From Zygnema cylindricum (lineage: Eukaryota > Streptophyta > Zygnematophyceae > Zygnematales > Zygnemataceae): a DNA stretch of 60,000 bases. The notes under the pieces were generated by a model. The model was given only the letters and a program-made list of their open reading frames with translations, had not been told where the DNA came from and did not search any database. Each line of letters opens with the position of its first letter. The stretch's first letter is position 1. Where the stretch lies: the NCBI GenBank assembly GCA_037447655.1, contig JBBHKE010003460.1, positions 126,001 to 186,000 on the forward strand. The letters run 5' to 3'. The position numbers and the translations under genes are program-made. This document shows positions 12,377 to 23,211 of the stretch, in pieces.

Positions 12377-13186
12377 TGCTGCTCATGTCATGCAAGTTAT
12401 GTAAATAAAAATGTGTTGGACAACATATGTTATAGATTAATTTCTGGCCAGTACACTTTTCAAACTATTATGTAAAATAGCATAGAAAATGGAAAATTTA
12501 CCCTTCAAAATAGACAATCTATATGAATTTGAAATTCCGTCAACACTGAACTGGAATATTCATAAAGTACCTGTCTCATAATGGCGCACATCGTTCATAT
12601 TCACACTTTTTGTGCTAAGTTTTGGAATATTCGATTATTTTCTTTCAAATTTCGTTTCTCTTCCCGTTTCAAGTTTCTAATTTTTTTGTTCTTGTTTACT
12701 TTTCTACTCCGCTTCTCTACCATTTTCCATTTTTGTGTGAATCTTGTTACTGTCACCCTTTTATCCACTGCAAATTAGTGGAAAAACGTGTATTGAAGGT
12801 TTTCTAAAAGTGCGGATGTTTCGTTTCCTACGTCGCACGAAAATAGAGTATAGCATCCTGAAGAGATTCCGTGTGGAAACCTCAACTTTGGTGTTTGAAA
12901 TTTGAAAGCTGAAATTTGAAATGTGAAATTTCAATTTCCCGGGTTCGTACGCTGGACGCCGAAAACACACACGTCACATGGAATTGGACGATACCCGGAA
13001 AGAGAAGTTCCGGATCCAATGGGAACGTTTGATCGTCGAACATTGATCAAAAATTTCAAATTTAAATTTTCAAAAAGCGAAAGTGAAAGAACTGCTGGAA
13101 GTCTGGCAGTATAGAGTATTTGTCTCCTCCTGTAGGTAAAAAATCGACAGATTTGTAGGATTTTTATATGCTTGCAGCTTTCCTTT
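12377..13186. other. Spacer after the plastid insertion
   Basis: From about 12475 the sequence again resembles the ELIP-unit spacer (compare TAGACAATCTATATGAA with 7060-7085, and the T-rich block 12600-12780 with 7160-7310). The stretch 12880-13090 has several GAAATTT/AAATTTC inverted words. No supported gene. Confidence 0.5.
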
Positions 13187-13297
13187 CCCTTGTTGATATT
13201 GATTCATTTCCCTCGCTAATATCAATCTTTATTTATCTTGCTGATGTCAATCCTTTTCTCTGGCTGATATCGATCCATTTTTTCCGTTGACATATAT
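13187..13297. repeat. Degenerate short tandem repeat
   Basis: About four copies of a 28-33 bp unit built on TTGCTGATATCAATCC..TTTTCTC, for example at 13189, 13215, 13239 and 13262. The copies differ at several positions. Confidence 0.6.
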
Positions 13298-13343
13298 CCC
13301 TTTCTCTCACTTTTAAAAACAGTTTTAAAACTACCAAAAGAAC

Positions 13344-13893
13344 ATGCCTGATGAAATTTATGATTACGAGGAAGACGATGACTACGACCCTTACACTGAA
13401 AAAAGGTGTCGAAAGAGAGAAGTTCGTGTCTCGTAAAAAACGCCAAAGGTGATTATTATTTTTTTGACGTCAATTTGGCAAGAAATGTTTCCTGCTGGAC
13501 ATGATTTGTCAAATCATGTACAATTCTTTTCACAACAAGCTTAAAAGTTCCCGATGAGAGTTGTCATCTGCCTGAAATTTTTCTACCAAAAGATTTAATG
13601 AGCTTAAAAAGAATGATTTTAATTTAATGATTATGTTGGATTGAGCTGAAGCTGCAAATACCTGGATCTATTATCACAAAACTGGATTTTTCTTAACTCG
13701 TATGTAAACGTAGGTCATGCATGCAGCTTATGATTAAGCATTTAGTTGCATGAACGATTTGCAGGCCCGAGGATTTTAAAGGACCAGAAGAGCTGGCTGG
13801 GGGTGGAAGAGGAAAAGTATTGCGTGTTGTAGCAGATCCTTTGGAACAGTTGAAGTGCGAATTCTTCAAGTACCCTATTGGACGTGACAAATA
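13344..13893 (+). CDS. Possible two-exon small protein (about 63 aa)
   Basis: An ATG at 13344 opens an acidic reading frame (MPDEIYDYEEDDDYDPYTEK) that ends at a possible donor AAAAAAG|GTGTCG (13405). A second frame opens after TTTGCAG at 13764 and joins in phase 2, giving a hydrophilic tail ending in FFKYPIGRDK before TAG at 13891-13893. The phase agreement and the strong acceptor support a spliced ORF. I do not recognise a family. It may instead be the remains of a larger gene. Confidence 0.35.
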
Positions 13894-15397
13894 GTACAAG
13901 CAGGCAGGTAACTTTTCTTAGCTTATCCGCTAAGTGTTGTTCAAGTAGTTTTCTGGAATATTTATTCATAATTATTTGACACTACGAATTCTTATATGAA
14001 TTCTTTTTATACTACTTGTGATTGAAAGAATTCATTCCAAAGACTTGTCATTTGAAAGACAAATTTGACAAATTTACTTTTTAAAGTACAAAAATGGAGC
14101 TTCTGGAAAATCTGGGCCAAGGAAAGGGGCGGTATCATCTGTGCCTGTAAGTGATGTCCCTGTTCAATTTTAATGGGGAAAGCTAAGAAGAAGTAACGAA
14201 TACATGTATATTGCATGGTAGTATCATCGTGTGGCAAGTGAACTTGTAGACAATAATTTTTTATTGAAGTAGAGCATGGCAATAAAATACAGAGACTGGC
14301 GTGCACTGGAAAAGAAAAACGTCAATAAAATGAGACATTGATCTGCTCTGAGATAGATGCGCATTAAAATAGAATAAGGCGATATATTGTACACTTTCAT
14401 GTGCACTGAAACATTATCAATAATAATTACACAAATAATCTTTGGTCTTATCTGAAGACTCTTTCTTTTATTTGTATTTGGACACCAAAGCGTCTGAAGG
14501 GGGGATTGAAAAGAAAAAAAGAAGAGGGAAAGGAAACAAGGAAAAGAAACAGAAACAAGAAACAAGAAAAGAAAATGAATCAAGAATGGAAAAATAATCA
14601 AAAAAAGAAAGAACAGAAACAAAAAAAGACAGAAACAAGAAAAAGCATAAAACAAACAGTTAGACTTTCAAAAAACAGACAGGTTGATTGAATAAAAACG
14701 AAAAGAAAACAAAGAATTGGAAAAAATCCGTAAAAAAAAAAAAAAACCATTAAAAAGAAAAGTAGTCGTTACAAGAAAAAAATAAAAGATTGTGTTGGAT
14801 CACAAAACCTAACTTATTACATTTACCGCATCTCTTTTTTCTTGCTATCACTCCTTCTCTCCCTCTGTATCTCTTTTGCGAGACTACCTCTCCTACTCCT
14901 TTCAAATCCTAAAAGCCCTAAACCTATTTTTTAGGCCACAAGCGACTTCTGTCACGTCACATATAGGACAAATATCTCATCATTACATAGGAAAAAAAGA
15001 CAAAAATAAAAATTAATGTCACAAAAATCTGGAGATCAGAATATGCTACAATTACAAAATATTTTCTATTTTCTTAACTTTCTTCTCTCTCCCTATTTTT
15101 CTCCCTCTATTTTTCACTCTTCCCCTACCTCTCTCTTTCTCTTACATACAACCCCCGGCTATGTACCTACTTTCCGCTCACCGTCCCTCCTCTTCTCCCT
15201 CTCCTTCTCCCTTCCCTCTCTCTCTCTCCCTCTGCCCCTTCACTTTACCCACTTTTCCACTTCCTATCCCTCTACATCGATCTTATTTCAGCTCATTTAC
15301 CCTTCATCCTCCCTCTCACTTCCTCCCTCGCTTCTCTCTCTCTCTCTCCCTCTTTTCCTCCTCCACTCTCCCTCTCCCTTCCTCTCCCTCTCCCCCC
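13894..15397. other. Low-complexity spacer downstream of the Dof gene
   Basis: No gene supported. 14506-14810 is a purine-rich tract of AAGAAAC-like words. From about 15060 to 15397 the + strand is almost pure C/T, which is the 3'UTR region of the - strand Dof gene read on the other strand. Open frames here are by-products of base composition. Confidence 0.55.
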
Positions 15398-18120
15398 TCA
15401 CGTCTCATGGAAGACCATCGACCGAGCCCACGCCGCCGGATTCGAGTAATGTAAATCCATCCCTCCCTCCACCCCTCCCCCTGCTCCCACTCCTCCCATC
15501 CCTCCCCCCACCCCCATACTCAACCCCATCCCTCCTCTCCTCTCCTTCCCCCCCCTCAATAGACTCCCTGCTCTGGGAGCCTCAGAGGGAGTGCTTCCCC
15601 CCAACCCCACCCTCGTCCATGCCGAACTCCTCCCTCTCTCCTCCCCTGGGTCCTCAATACACATTTTCTTCCCTCCACCCCCCCCTTCCTCTCCCTCTCC
15701 TCCATCCCCATCCTCTCTCCCTCTCCTCCCTCCCACTTCCCCTCCTCCTCCTCCCACTACTCCTCCTGCTCCTACCCCTAGTCCCAATCCTACCCCTCCT
15801 CTCCCTCCCCCCCCCCATCCCCCCATCCAGGGGTTGCCAGCTGTCCAGGGAGCCATCTGGGGAGGCCACGTGGCACCCCCCCATAGGCCCGGAGGGCCCC
15901 AACTGGGGGGGGGAAGGGTAGAGGGAGAGGAAGAGGAGGGAGGGGGGGGTGGAGGGAGAGGCCCCCCGGCCCCCCATCCCATCATATAACTGTACGGCCA
16001 CATTCCGTTCCCATAGAAACCGTAGGGGGGGACGGAGGTCGGGGTAGGGGTGAGGGGAGAGGGAGAGGGAGCAGGAGGAGCGTGAGAAACGGGGGGGAGA
16101 GAAAGAGGGAGAGGAAGAGGGAGAGAAGAAGAGGGCGGGGGAGGAGGGACGATGGGCCATCCCGCTGCCCCTCCGGCCCACATTCCGGACGTGACATCTG
16201 TCACCATGGGGCTTCCGTACAAGCTCATGGTCTCTCGGAGGGGGGCAGGGAGAGGAAGAGCCAGAGGGAGGGGTAGAGGGAGAGGGAGAGGAACTGCCTC
16301 TTCTCTTAGGAGGGCCGTCATAGACCCCATGGACCCCATTATTTCCGCCGGACCTCCCCCACTATTTGCAGTACTCCTTAGTCTCAAATCCACGTCTACT
16401 CCTCCTATCCCTCCACTCCCCCCTTCGTACCTCCCTCCTCCCCCTCCACCGACTCCCATCGCTCCTCCTCCCTCCATCCCTCCGCTCCTTCCCATCCCCT
16501 CTCCCCCTTCCCTCCTCAGCGTCGTCAATCCACTCAACCCACTACTATCCCCATTCATACTCTCCCCATTTACCCCTTCTCTCCTTCCTCTCCCTCTCCC
16601 CCAACTCTTCTCGCTTTCTCTCCCCCTTCTCTTCCCTCCCCCTCCCTCCCTCCCCCCCACTTTCTCTCCCCCTCTCCCCCTCCCTCTCCTCCCCCTCCCC
16701 CCCCCTCCCCCTTCCCCTTGTTCTTCCTCCTCCCTGCCCCCGGCGGCACGTTCCTTAGCGCCCCCCCCTGTGTCCAGTACCTCTGGCACCTCCTGCAGAA
16801 GTGCCTCGGCTGCCTCTCGCTGTAGTTGTTGTAGTAGCAGAACTTGGTCGCCAGACTGCCGCACCGCGGACACGCCACCGCCAAGCCGCCAGCCGCCCGG
16901 CACAGACTGGACGGCGAGGCCGAACCGCCCGTCAATTCTCCCCCGCCGCCGCCGCCGCCCGGCAGTACTATTTCTCCGGCGGCGGCGGCGGCAGTAGCTC
17001 CTCCCGGTGTTGTTTCGCCCGACACCGCTTCGCACTGTACTTTATCGCACTGTATTGTTTCGCACTGTACTTTATCGCACCGTACTTTATCGCACTGTAC
17101 CGTATCGCGCTGTACCTTATCGCACTGTATTATATCGCGACGTATCGTCGTATTTTTGCCGCGTGTGGCATCGTGTGGTACTGTATCGTCCTGTGTCGTA
17201 TCGGGGTGTATCGGTGTATCGCCGCGTAGTCTTTCTCCGGCGTTTCGTGCGGTTTCTCCGTGCGACGATTCGGCGACGGATATCGGGTCAAGGCGAAGGG
17301 AAGCGGTTCGAGGGCGAATGGGATCGGAGGATATCGGGGAGGGAGAGACGGGGTCGTCCGATATCGTATCGGTCGGAATGGCGATTTTTTGGGCGGGGAT
17401 TTGGGAAAGAGGGGAGTCGAGGTCTTGGAGGGGGGGAGAGGAGAGGGATTTTTTGGGGTGGTGACGAGAGGATTTGAGGGGGAGGGAGGAGGAGTTGGGG
17501 GAAGGGGAAGGGGAAGGGGAGGGAGAGGGAGAGAGGTGGGATTTAGGGGAGGGGGAGGAGGGAAACTGGTGCTGAGAGTGGTGAGAGAACTGGGTCTGTC
17601 GGTAGTGGTGGGGGGAAGGGAGGGAAGACGGTTGGTTGGAGGAGTTTTTTCTTTCGAGGGAGGAGGAGGGAGGAGTCCAGGAGGGGTGGAGGGAGTGGTA
17701 TCTGTGCTGGTCTCTCTTCGTCAGTCTTTTCCTGCTCCCAGACTGACTCTCAGGACTCACGGTACGGCTGCCATTCGACTCTCCTCCTCCTCCTCCCTCT
17801 CCTCCCCCCCCTCCCTTCAGACCGTCGTCACTACCACTGTTACTGCCGGAACAACTCCCAAACTCCTCTCCTTCCCCCTCTCCCTCTAGGTCCTCCTCTA
17901 CATATCCCTCGCCCTCTCCCTCCCTCTCTCCCTGTCCGTCTCCCTCCACCCCCCCCGGCAAAGCGATGACCCGGCCGAAGAGTTTTATCGCAGGGTCGGA
18001 CAAGTCGTCACGTCGGTCTCCACCTTCCCCACAAACCGACAAATCTTTCATGTCCTTGAGCTCGGAGGGGGAGGGGGAGGAGGAGGAGGAGAGGTACGGC
18101 TCCTTGCTTTCGGCTCCCAT
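15398..18120 (-). CDS. Cycling-Dof-factor-type zinc finger transcription factor (frame broken once)
   Basis: From the ATG at 18120 the frame carries the CDF-group motif [14 protein letters not shown] (about residue 40), a Ser/Pro-rich region, the QCDKV repeat region and, at about 16872-16720, a complete Dof finger ([17 protein letters not shown]...[11 protein letters not shown]...GGALRNVP...GRRKNK) with its four cysteines. That frame stops at 16570. The C-terminal CDF motifs lie in a different frame: [32 protein letters not shown] and [14 protein letters not shown], ending with TGA at 15398. A change equal to one missing base between about 16720 and 16570, in runs of G, would join them into one protein of about 900 residues. 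The family binds AAAG sites and, in angiosperms, represses flowering genes and is degraded by FKF1/GI; that role here is inference. Rich in Gly/Pro low complexity. Confidence 0.88.
17033..17147 (-). repeat. 15-bp minisatellite inside the Dof coding sequence
   Basis: About seven or eight copies of a 15-bp unit (TCGCACTGTACTTTA on the + strand). They are read in frame as pentapeptides such as [10 protein letters not shown] and RCDKV, upstream of the Dof finger. A unit of 15 bp preserves frame, so copy number can vary without breaking the protein. Confidence 0.85.
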
Positions 18121-20080
18121 GGCCTTCTTCTTGGGAACCTCGACACGAATCTATGGCGACAAAAATACACAAAAAAGATAAGACTAGAAAGAATAAGAAG
18201 AAGAAGAAGAGGGAGGAGGAGGCAGTCTTTCTTCACGTACCAAAAGGGTGAAAATAGGATGATAAGCGGGAAGTGCGAAAGCTTTTATTCCTTTCCGGAA
18301 ACCTGAAGTGAAAAGGAAAAAGGATAGGAAAGGAAAAGTGTACGCAGGGAAAAGTACGCGGCAAAGTACGAGTGGATGAGTACAAACGAAACGAGAGAGT
18401 ACAAACGAAACGAAACAGTGCGAAGGAAAGTGTACGAAAAAAACTGTACGGATGGTACTTCGGGCGCTTTTTGGGCCACGTCGCCGGAAAAGCGCTTGGC
18501 AGCGAATCCCCACTGCGAGGCTCCGGAGGCTCTAGGTTCGGTTTCCGCAAAAAGGCCGCGAAAAGCGGGCGGCCGGCGCGAACTCCGAGGCCGGATGGCG
18601 ACGGACGACGCCCGCGGAATAGATACGCGCTGAGTCAGCGGATCTGTCACGGGGTTCTCATTGGTTCGTGGAAATAAAATCAGGCTGTGTGGCTGGGGAG
18701 GCAGTGTACGTGGCGGTTCGCTGTAGCGGAGTGCCGTGCGGGAGTGGATGTATCTCTGCTCCGGCTATCTTGAGCCCCACAGGTTCGGTCAGGGGTATCG
18801 AGGGTTGTGGCTAGGTAGGTGCCACCTGGCAGGGGAGATACTGTGGCCACAAAGAAAAGCACCATAAAATCTTCGAAGGGTGACGTGCGCTGTCAGCCGT
18901 TCGGCGGCAATAATAAATCGCATGTCATTGGAGGGGAGGTGGGATTGAGATTTTGAGCACGCGGATCTGATCGGACGGCGGATGGAAAGTAATCGCAGGG
19001 ACCTGAGAATCTGGACCGTCGGATGGAGGGAGAGAGAGAGTAAGGGGCTACCTGCGTGAAGTGCATATCGACTAGGTTTTGACGCGAAATGCAATCCTGG
19101 GCACGTGTTCATTTATCTGTTTGAAAGTGGGTTTGTAATTAAAGGTGGGAAACTGAGTTCCGTAACCTAAATCTGTATCTGTAATTTTGTCGTTTTGCGT
19201 ATTCTCTTTGCTTTTCGATGTACTTTATTAGGATTTAGGTGGAGTCGAGAGAATTCGCGGACAAGGAAGAAATCCAGTTCGGATGTCCGTACAGATGCAA
19301 GGAGGGAAATCCGGAAAAGGTGCTTTTGCCTGTTGCGTTTAAAGTTTCGAAATACGAAATTCGCTACAGTACTGTACAGTACATGCCAAATTCCGTAATT
19401 TGTGGTCAATCAAATACGCTGGAAAACAAAATATAGCTGGCAAAGCGCAATCTGCGTGTTCGTTAACTTCTGCACTTGTAAAAACACCCATCGGACGGTC
19501 GCGATCCGCTAAAATAAAGCAAGAGCTGCCAACTCACCACGCCAGCATGCGTGTACGGCAGAGGCATAAGGTTCCAAATAGTCTCCGTTCTGTTTTAAAA
19601 TCCGAATAATTAATAATGACAACCTGCCGATAGTCGATGCGCATAGGCCCGATGCAGCCGATGTCCGATGCGATATAGATGACGTGGCAGACGACGTTCC
19701 AAGCCACTGACGAAATTTTGATTCTTGCAGGATTGTGTGACGCATCCCCTGTTGCAACAACAGTTGCTGGGCGGCCGTACGTCCCTAACTGAATAACTGT
19801 AGCTGCGGATACAACAACGGGAGCAAACACATATTTCAGCCGTCCTGAAGCGACGCCAAACGGCGACGAGCTCCTGTGAATTTCCCTAGAACTACAGTGA
19901 AGTTCTGTGTGGCTGAACTGTGAGCTACAGACGCATAGCACACTGACGTGACGATACATCGCATCTGACAGAAGCGTATCGTATCGTATCCCCACATCTG
20001 ACACATCCGATATACATTGAAAACGTATCGCCATGCAGCATGCCATCCGAAGCGATACAAAACCCGAAAAACAATCTTTC
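18121..20080. other. Upstream region of the Dof gene
   Basis: GC-rich sequence (18440-18640), possibly the promoter and 5'UTR of the Dof gene. On the - strand a pyrimidine tract ending in CCATAG just before the ATG (about 18150-18140) could be a 3' splice site, so a 5'UTR intron is possible. From 19600 to 20060 there are many short CGATGCG/GTATCG words without a clear period. No gene that I can support. Confidence 0.45.
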
Positions 20081-21350
20081 AGGGTGAACTTCCATTAAAG
20101 GAAAAGTGGGGTTGTTTACTGGATGCCGTATGATTTCGTACAGATTCGTACAATATTCTTTTTTTTGTCAAACGAAACATGAGGAAACACGCCTACTGGA
20201 TGGTTCCAATATTATAGGCGTAAGTATCGACCGTTGGATATTTCACCTTTTTAGATTCGCGAAGCAATCGCGCACATCGTCCAATTTGAAGAAACTCTCC
20301 TCGGCGAGGAGATTTTCTTCAGACTGGTCGCGTACCATTGGTACACGTGAAAAGAACAAAAAATCCACCACGAACAGGCAATGAGAATATAACACGTCGT
20401 ACATGCCATGTGCCTTCCGCCACGGTGTATGAAGGTCAACCGAAATATCTTCGCACGCTCCTTCTGACATCGGCTGACCTCGAAAAGTTTGCGGCGCTTT
20501 TTTGACATTCCGTTTCGAAATTTTGATTTTCAATTTCAAAATTAAAATTTGGTCGCAAAATTTCCGTACGAATCATTAACTACACCGTCAATCGCTATAA
20601 GAGTAAAGGAATAAATAGCGTAAAAAAAAAATAGTGTTATTAACACTAATCGGGATTTTTTTTTTTTTTAAATATATATACTAATTAATCCCTAACTGTA
20701 TTTTGGGTTGTCCTAGATAATAAATACCCGCACTTTCGATGTCTACAGTAATATGTGTAACCGTACAAAATCTGACAATTCGTATGCCATCGAGCTGTTC
20801 ACACGGTCGATGGATGAACATATGAGAACGTGATTTTTGTCGACGAGTTTGCGTCTCTTTCTTCCAGTGCACATTCACATGTGTGCGCAATAATGTTAAG
20901 TGTATTTTTATGCTTTTGTGATTCAAAAAGTACCATTTCGTACGGAGATACCCTGTCCGTACGCCACCCGATTTCCATCACATTGTACTTCCACTATTAA
21001 CGCTAATTGAAAAAAAAAACCTAATTAGAATAATGGAAAAAATATAATTATGGATTGTATTTCAGGTTTTTTTTTTTTAAGGGCACCGAATTGGCGTTAT
21101 GTACTCTAATAGCGATTGACGGTGTACCTCCGCTCGTACAAATATTATGTACAGATTTTCAGCTTGAAGAATATTTCTAAATTTTAATAATCTAAAAGTT
21201 AGCCTACGTGGCGCCAATCATAATTGAGAAACGATGTCTACTGGCACGAAATAATGGAAGGCCTTGCCAGTAAACATGAGAAATAGACGTATCCGCGTGC
21301 TTACTAGGACCGCCTAATGGAGAACATGCCTCAGTTCAACTTGAAAGCGT
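20081..21350. repeat. Large tandem repeat, copy A (interrupted)
   Basis: Begins AGGGTGAACTTCCATTAAAG and ends near GGAGAACATGCC. It matches 21361-22068 along its length, except that a 546-bp inverted-repeat element is present at 20581-21126. On the - strand it has an open frame of 98 codons (20539-20243) containing VPMVRDQSEENLL; this is partly kept in copy B. I recognise no protein family. Confidence 0.85.
20581..21126. mobile_element. TA-flanked inverted-repeat element (MITE-like)
   Basis: The ends are TACACCGTCAATCGCTATAAGAG and its near-perfect inverse, CTCTAATAGCGATTGACGGTGTA. The homologous position in copy B (21858-21859) has only ATTAAC-TA-CCTCCGC, so the insertion is CACC...GGTG with a duplicated TA. 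A TA target is typical of Tc1/mariner-like elements. The interior is AT-rich and has no transposase, so it is a non-autonomous member. Related ends occur elsewhere in the window. Confidence 0.85.
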
Positions 21351-21360
21351 TAAACAATTA

Positions 21361-22068
21361 AGGGTGAACTTCCATTAAAGGAAAAGTGGGGTTGTTTATT
21401 GGATGTCGTACGATTTCGTACAGATTTGTACCATTTTTTTTTGTCAGACAAAACATGACGAAACATGTCTACTGGTTGGCTCCAATATTAGAGACGTAAG
21501 TATCGACCGTTGGATTTTTCACTTTTATAGATTCGCGAAGCAATCACACACATCGTCAAGTGTGAAGAGACTCTCATCGACGAAGAGAGTTTCTCCAGAC
21601 TGGTCGCGTACCATTGGTACACGTGAAAAATAAAAAAGAATCCCAACACAAACAGGCAATGAGAATCGAACACGTCGTACACGCCATGTGCCTTCCGCCA
21701 CGCTGTATGGTAGTCGACCGAAATATCTTCGCACGCTCCTTTTGACATCCGCTGACCTTAAATGTTTGCGGCGCCTTTTTGACATTCCGTTTCGAAATTT
21801 TGGTTTTCAATTTCAAAATTTAAATATGGTCGCAAAATTTTCGTAAGAATCATTAACTACCTCCGCCCATACAAATATTATGAACAAATTTTCAGCTTGA
21901 TGAATATTTGTAGATTTTAATAATACGTAAATTAACCTACGTTGCGCCAATCATAATTGAGAAACGATGTCTATTGGCACGACATAATGGAAGGTCGTGC
22001 CAGTAAACACTAGAAATAGACGTATCTGCATGTTTACTAGGACCGCCTAATGGAGAACATGCCTAAGA
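21361..22068. repeat. Large tandem repeat, copy B (uninterrupted)
   Basis: Same start (AGGGTGAACTTCCATTAAAG) and same end as copy A. It carries the empty TA site at 21858-21859. It includes the conserved block GGCGCCAATCATAATTGAG-like at about 21945 and GACCGCCTAATGGAGAACA near 22040. About 708 bp long. Confidence 0.85.
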
Positions 22069-22184
22069 TAATTTATGACGAACTTGACGACAAAACGTAT
22101 GTGTGTACCCATAAACTGGTCGTCGCCTATAAATAAAGATTAGCTTACATGAGAAACAGACGTAGACGATTACAGTATGTACAG

Positions 22185-22525
22185 TACACCTTGAATCGTT
22201 GTTAACGTATAAAAATTATAAGTGTAAAGAAAAAATTTGACATTCCGTTCCGAAATTTTGATTTTCAATTTCAAAATCAAAATCTGGTCGCAAAATTTTC
22301 GTACGGGTCATTAACTACTCCACCCGTACAAATATTACGTACATATTTTCAGCTTGAGGAATATTTCTAGATTTTAAGAATCTGAAAACTAACCTACGTG
22401 GCGCCAATCATAATTGAGAAACGATGTCTACTGGCACGAAATAATGGAAGGCCGTGCCAGTAAACACTAGAAATAGACGTATCCGCATGTTTACTGGGAC
22501 CGCCTAATGGAGAACAGGCCTAAGG
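22185..22525. repeat. Truncated copy C preceded by a solo inverted-repeat end
   Basis: From about 22234 to 22525 the sequence matches the 3' 290 bp of copies A and B, again with an empty ATTAACTA site near 22313. Just before it, at 22185-22209, stands TACACCTTGAATCGTTGTTA, a decayed single end of the inverted-repeat family. A deletion joining an element end to the truncated copy would explain this. Confidence 0.65.
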
Positions 22526-23211
22526 CTTGTTCTTGGTTGGGCCTTTTACCCAACCTCCACAATCGCTCTGAATTTTCTGAAATCTGTACATGGTTCGTGT
22601 AACAAGAAAAAACAATCGCTTTTTAAAGTCGAAGTGTCCAGTTGAAGACCTATACAGTCTATATAGTGCTCTTAGAATGGCTGAATTATCAGATCAGTGC
22701 CAGAGGACCGGCGAATATAGTGTAGTCAACTGTCACAGATCACAAAAGAAGTCTGGAAAATAATAAATTGATAGTCTGTAAATCAATGGATATCTCGCAA
22801 AACATCCGTCCAAAGACATGGAATGGAAAATAATTTTGACACCAAGTAATCCGCCAAAAAAAAACTAAGATCGACTCCAGCATGATCATCAAATTTTGCA
22901 CGAATTTCTTCTATCGAGAGTTCATATGGTTCTTTTATAGACCAACAAGCTGACAAAAAGGCTTTGTGTAAGGAAGTACGTGGATAAAGATTAACAGCAA
23001 TTGCAGCACAACAACAAGAAACCGTCAGATGAATGTAAAAAGTCGTTTTCTTGGTACATATCAAGGCCGATTGCTTCATTTTTAGCAAAGAAAAAAATTG
23101 CTCACAGTACAAAATTTCTTACAAGGACAATGACAAAAACACTACCCTGAAATCCTCAATGCTTGTACCTTGTCCCAACTTCTACAGATTCAATTTTTTT
23201 TTATCCTTCGT
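22526..23211. other. Spacer downstream of USE1
   Basis: AT-rich. A 109-codon open frame on the - strand (23112-22783, containing YELSIEEIRAKFDDHAGVDL) lies here. I do not recognise it and see no splice or family support, so it is not called as a gene. Confidence 0.4.

Larger units (their letters stand above)
1..12800 (+). repeat. Tandem triplication of an ELIP gene unit
   Basis: Three units follow head to tail, with start codons at 623, 4832 and 9430 (spacing 4209 and 4598 bp). The shared sequence goes beyond the genes. The 5'UTR with CAGCAATCC-type repeats is at 1-64, 4080-4182 and 8720-8835. Promoter blocks at 3780-4060 and 8395-8700 are similar. A T-rich block recurs downstream of each gene near 2600-2890, 7160-7460 and 12600-12780. 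Exons are almost identical, while introns and spacers have diverged. The first unit's promoter lies left of the window. Confidence 0.9.

Noticed and set aside
12119-12475. A functional nuclear ChlB-like gene
   Set aside because: The chlB match has early frame changes, stops after about 72 codons and continues on the opposite strand.
15016-15921. Long + strand open frame rich in Pro/Ser/Leu
   Set aside because: It is the antisense of the Dof gene and its pyrimidine-rich 3' flank; the residue pattern only reflects C/T composition.
15398-17035. Second - strand frame as a separate Gly-rich gene
   Set aside because: It carries the C-terminal CDF motifs that are missing from the frame upstream, so it is the second half of the Dof gene and not a gene of its own.
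16152-17889. Several + strand open frames of 130-280 codons
   Set aside because: They overlap the Dof coding sequence in antisense and have no family signal; the conserved Dof and CDF motifs are on the other strand.
19534-20046. 170-codon - strand frame
   Set aside because: No recognisable motif, no splice or context support; it covers a region of short GATGCG/GTATCG words.
22783-23112. 109-codon - strand frame with a plausible amphipathic segment
   Set aside because: I could not link it to a family or to the adjacent USE1 exons, and there is no start or splice support.
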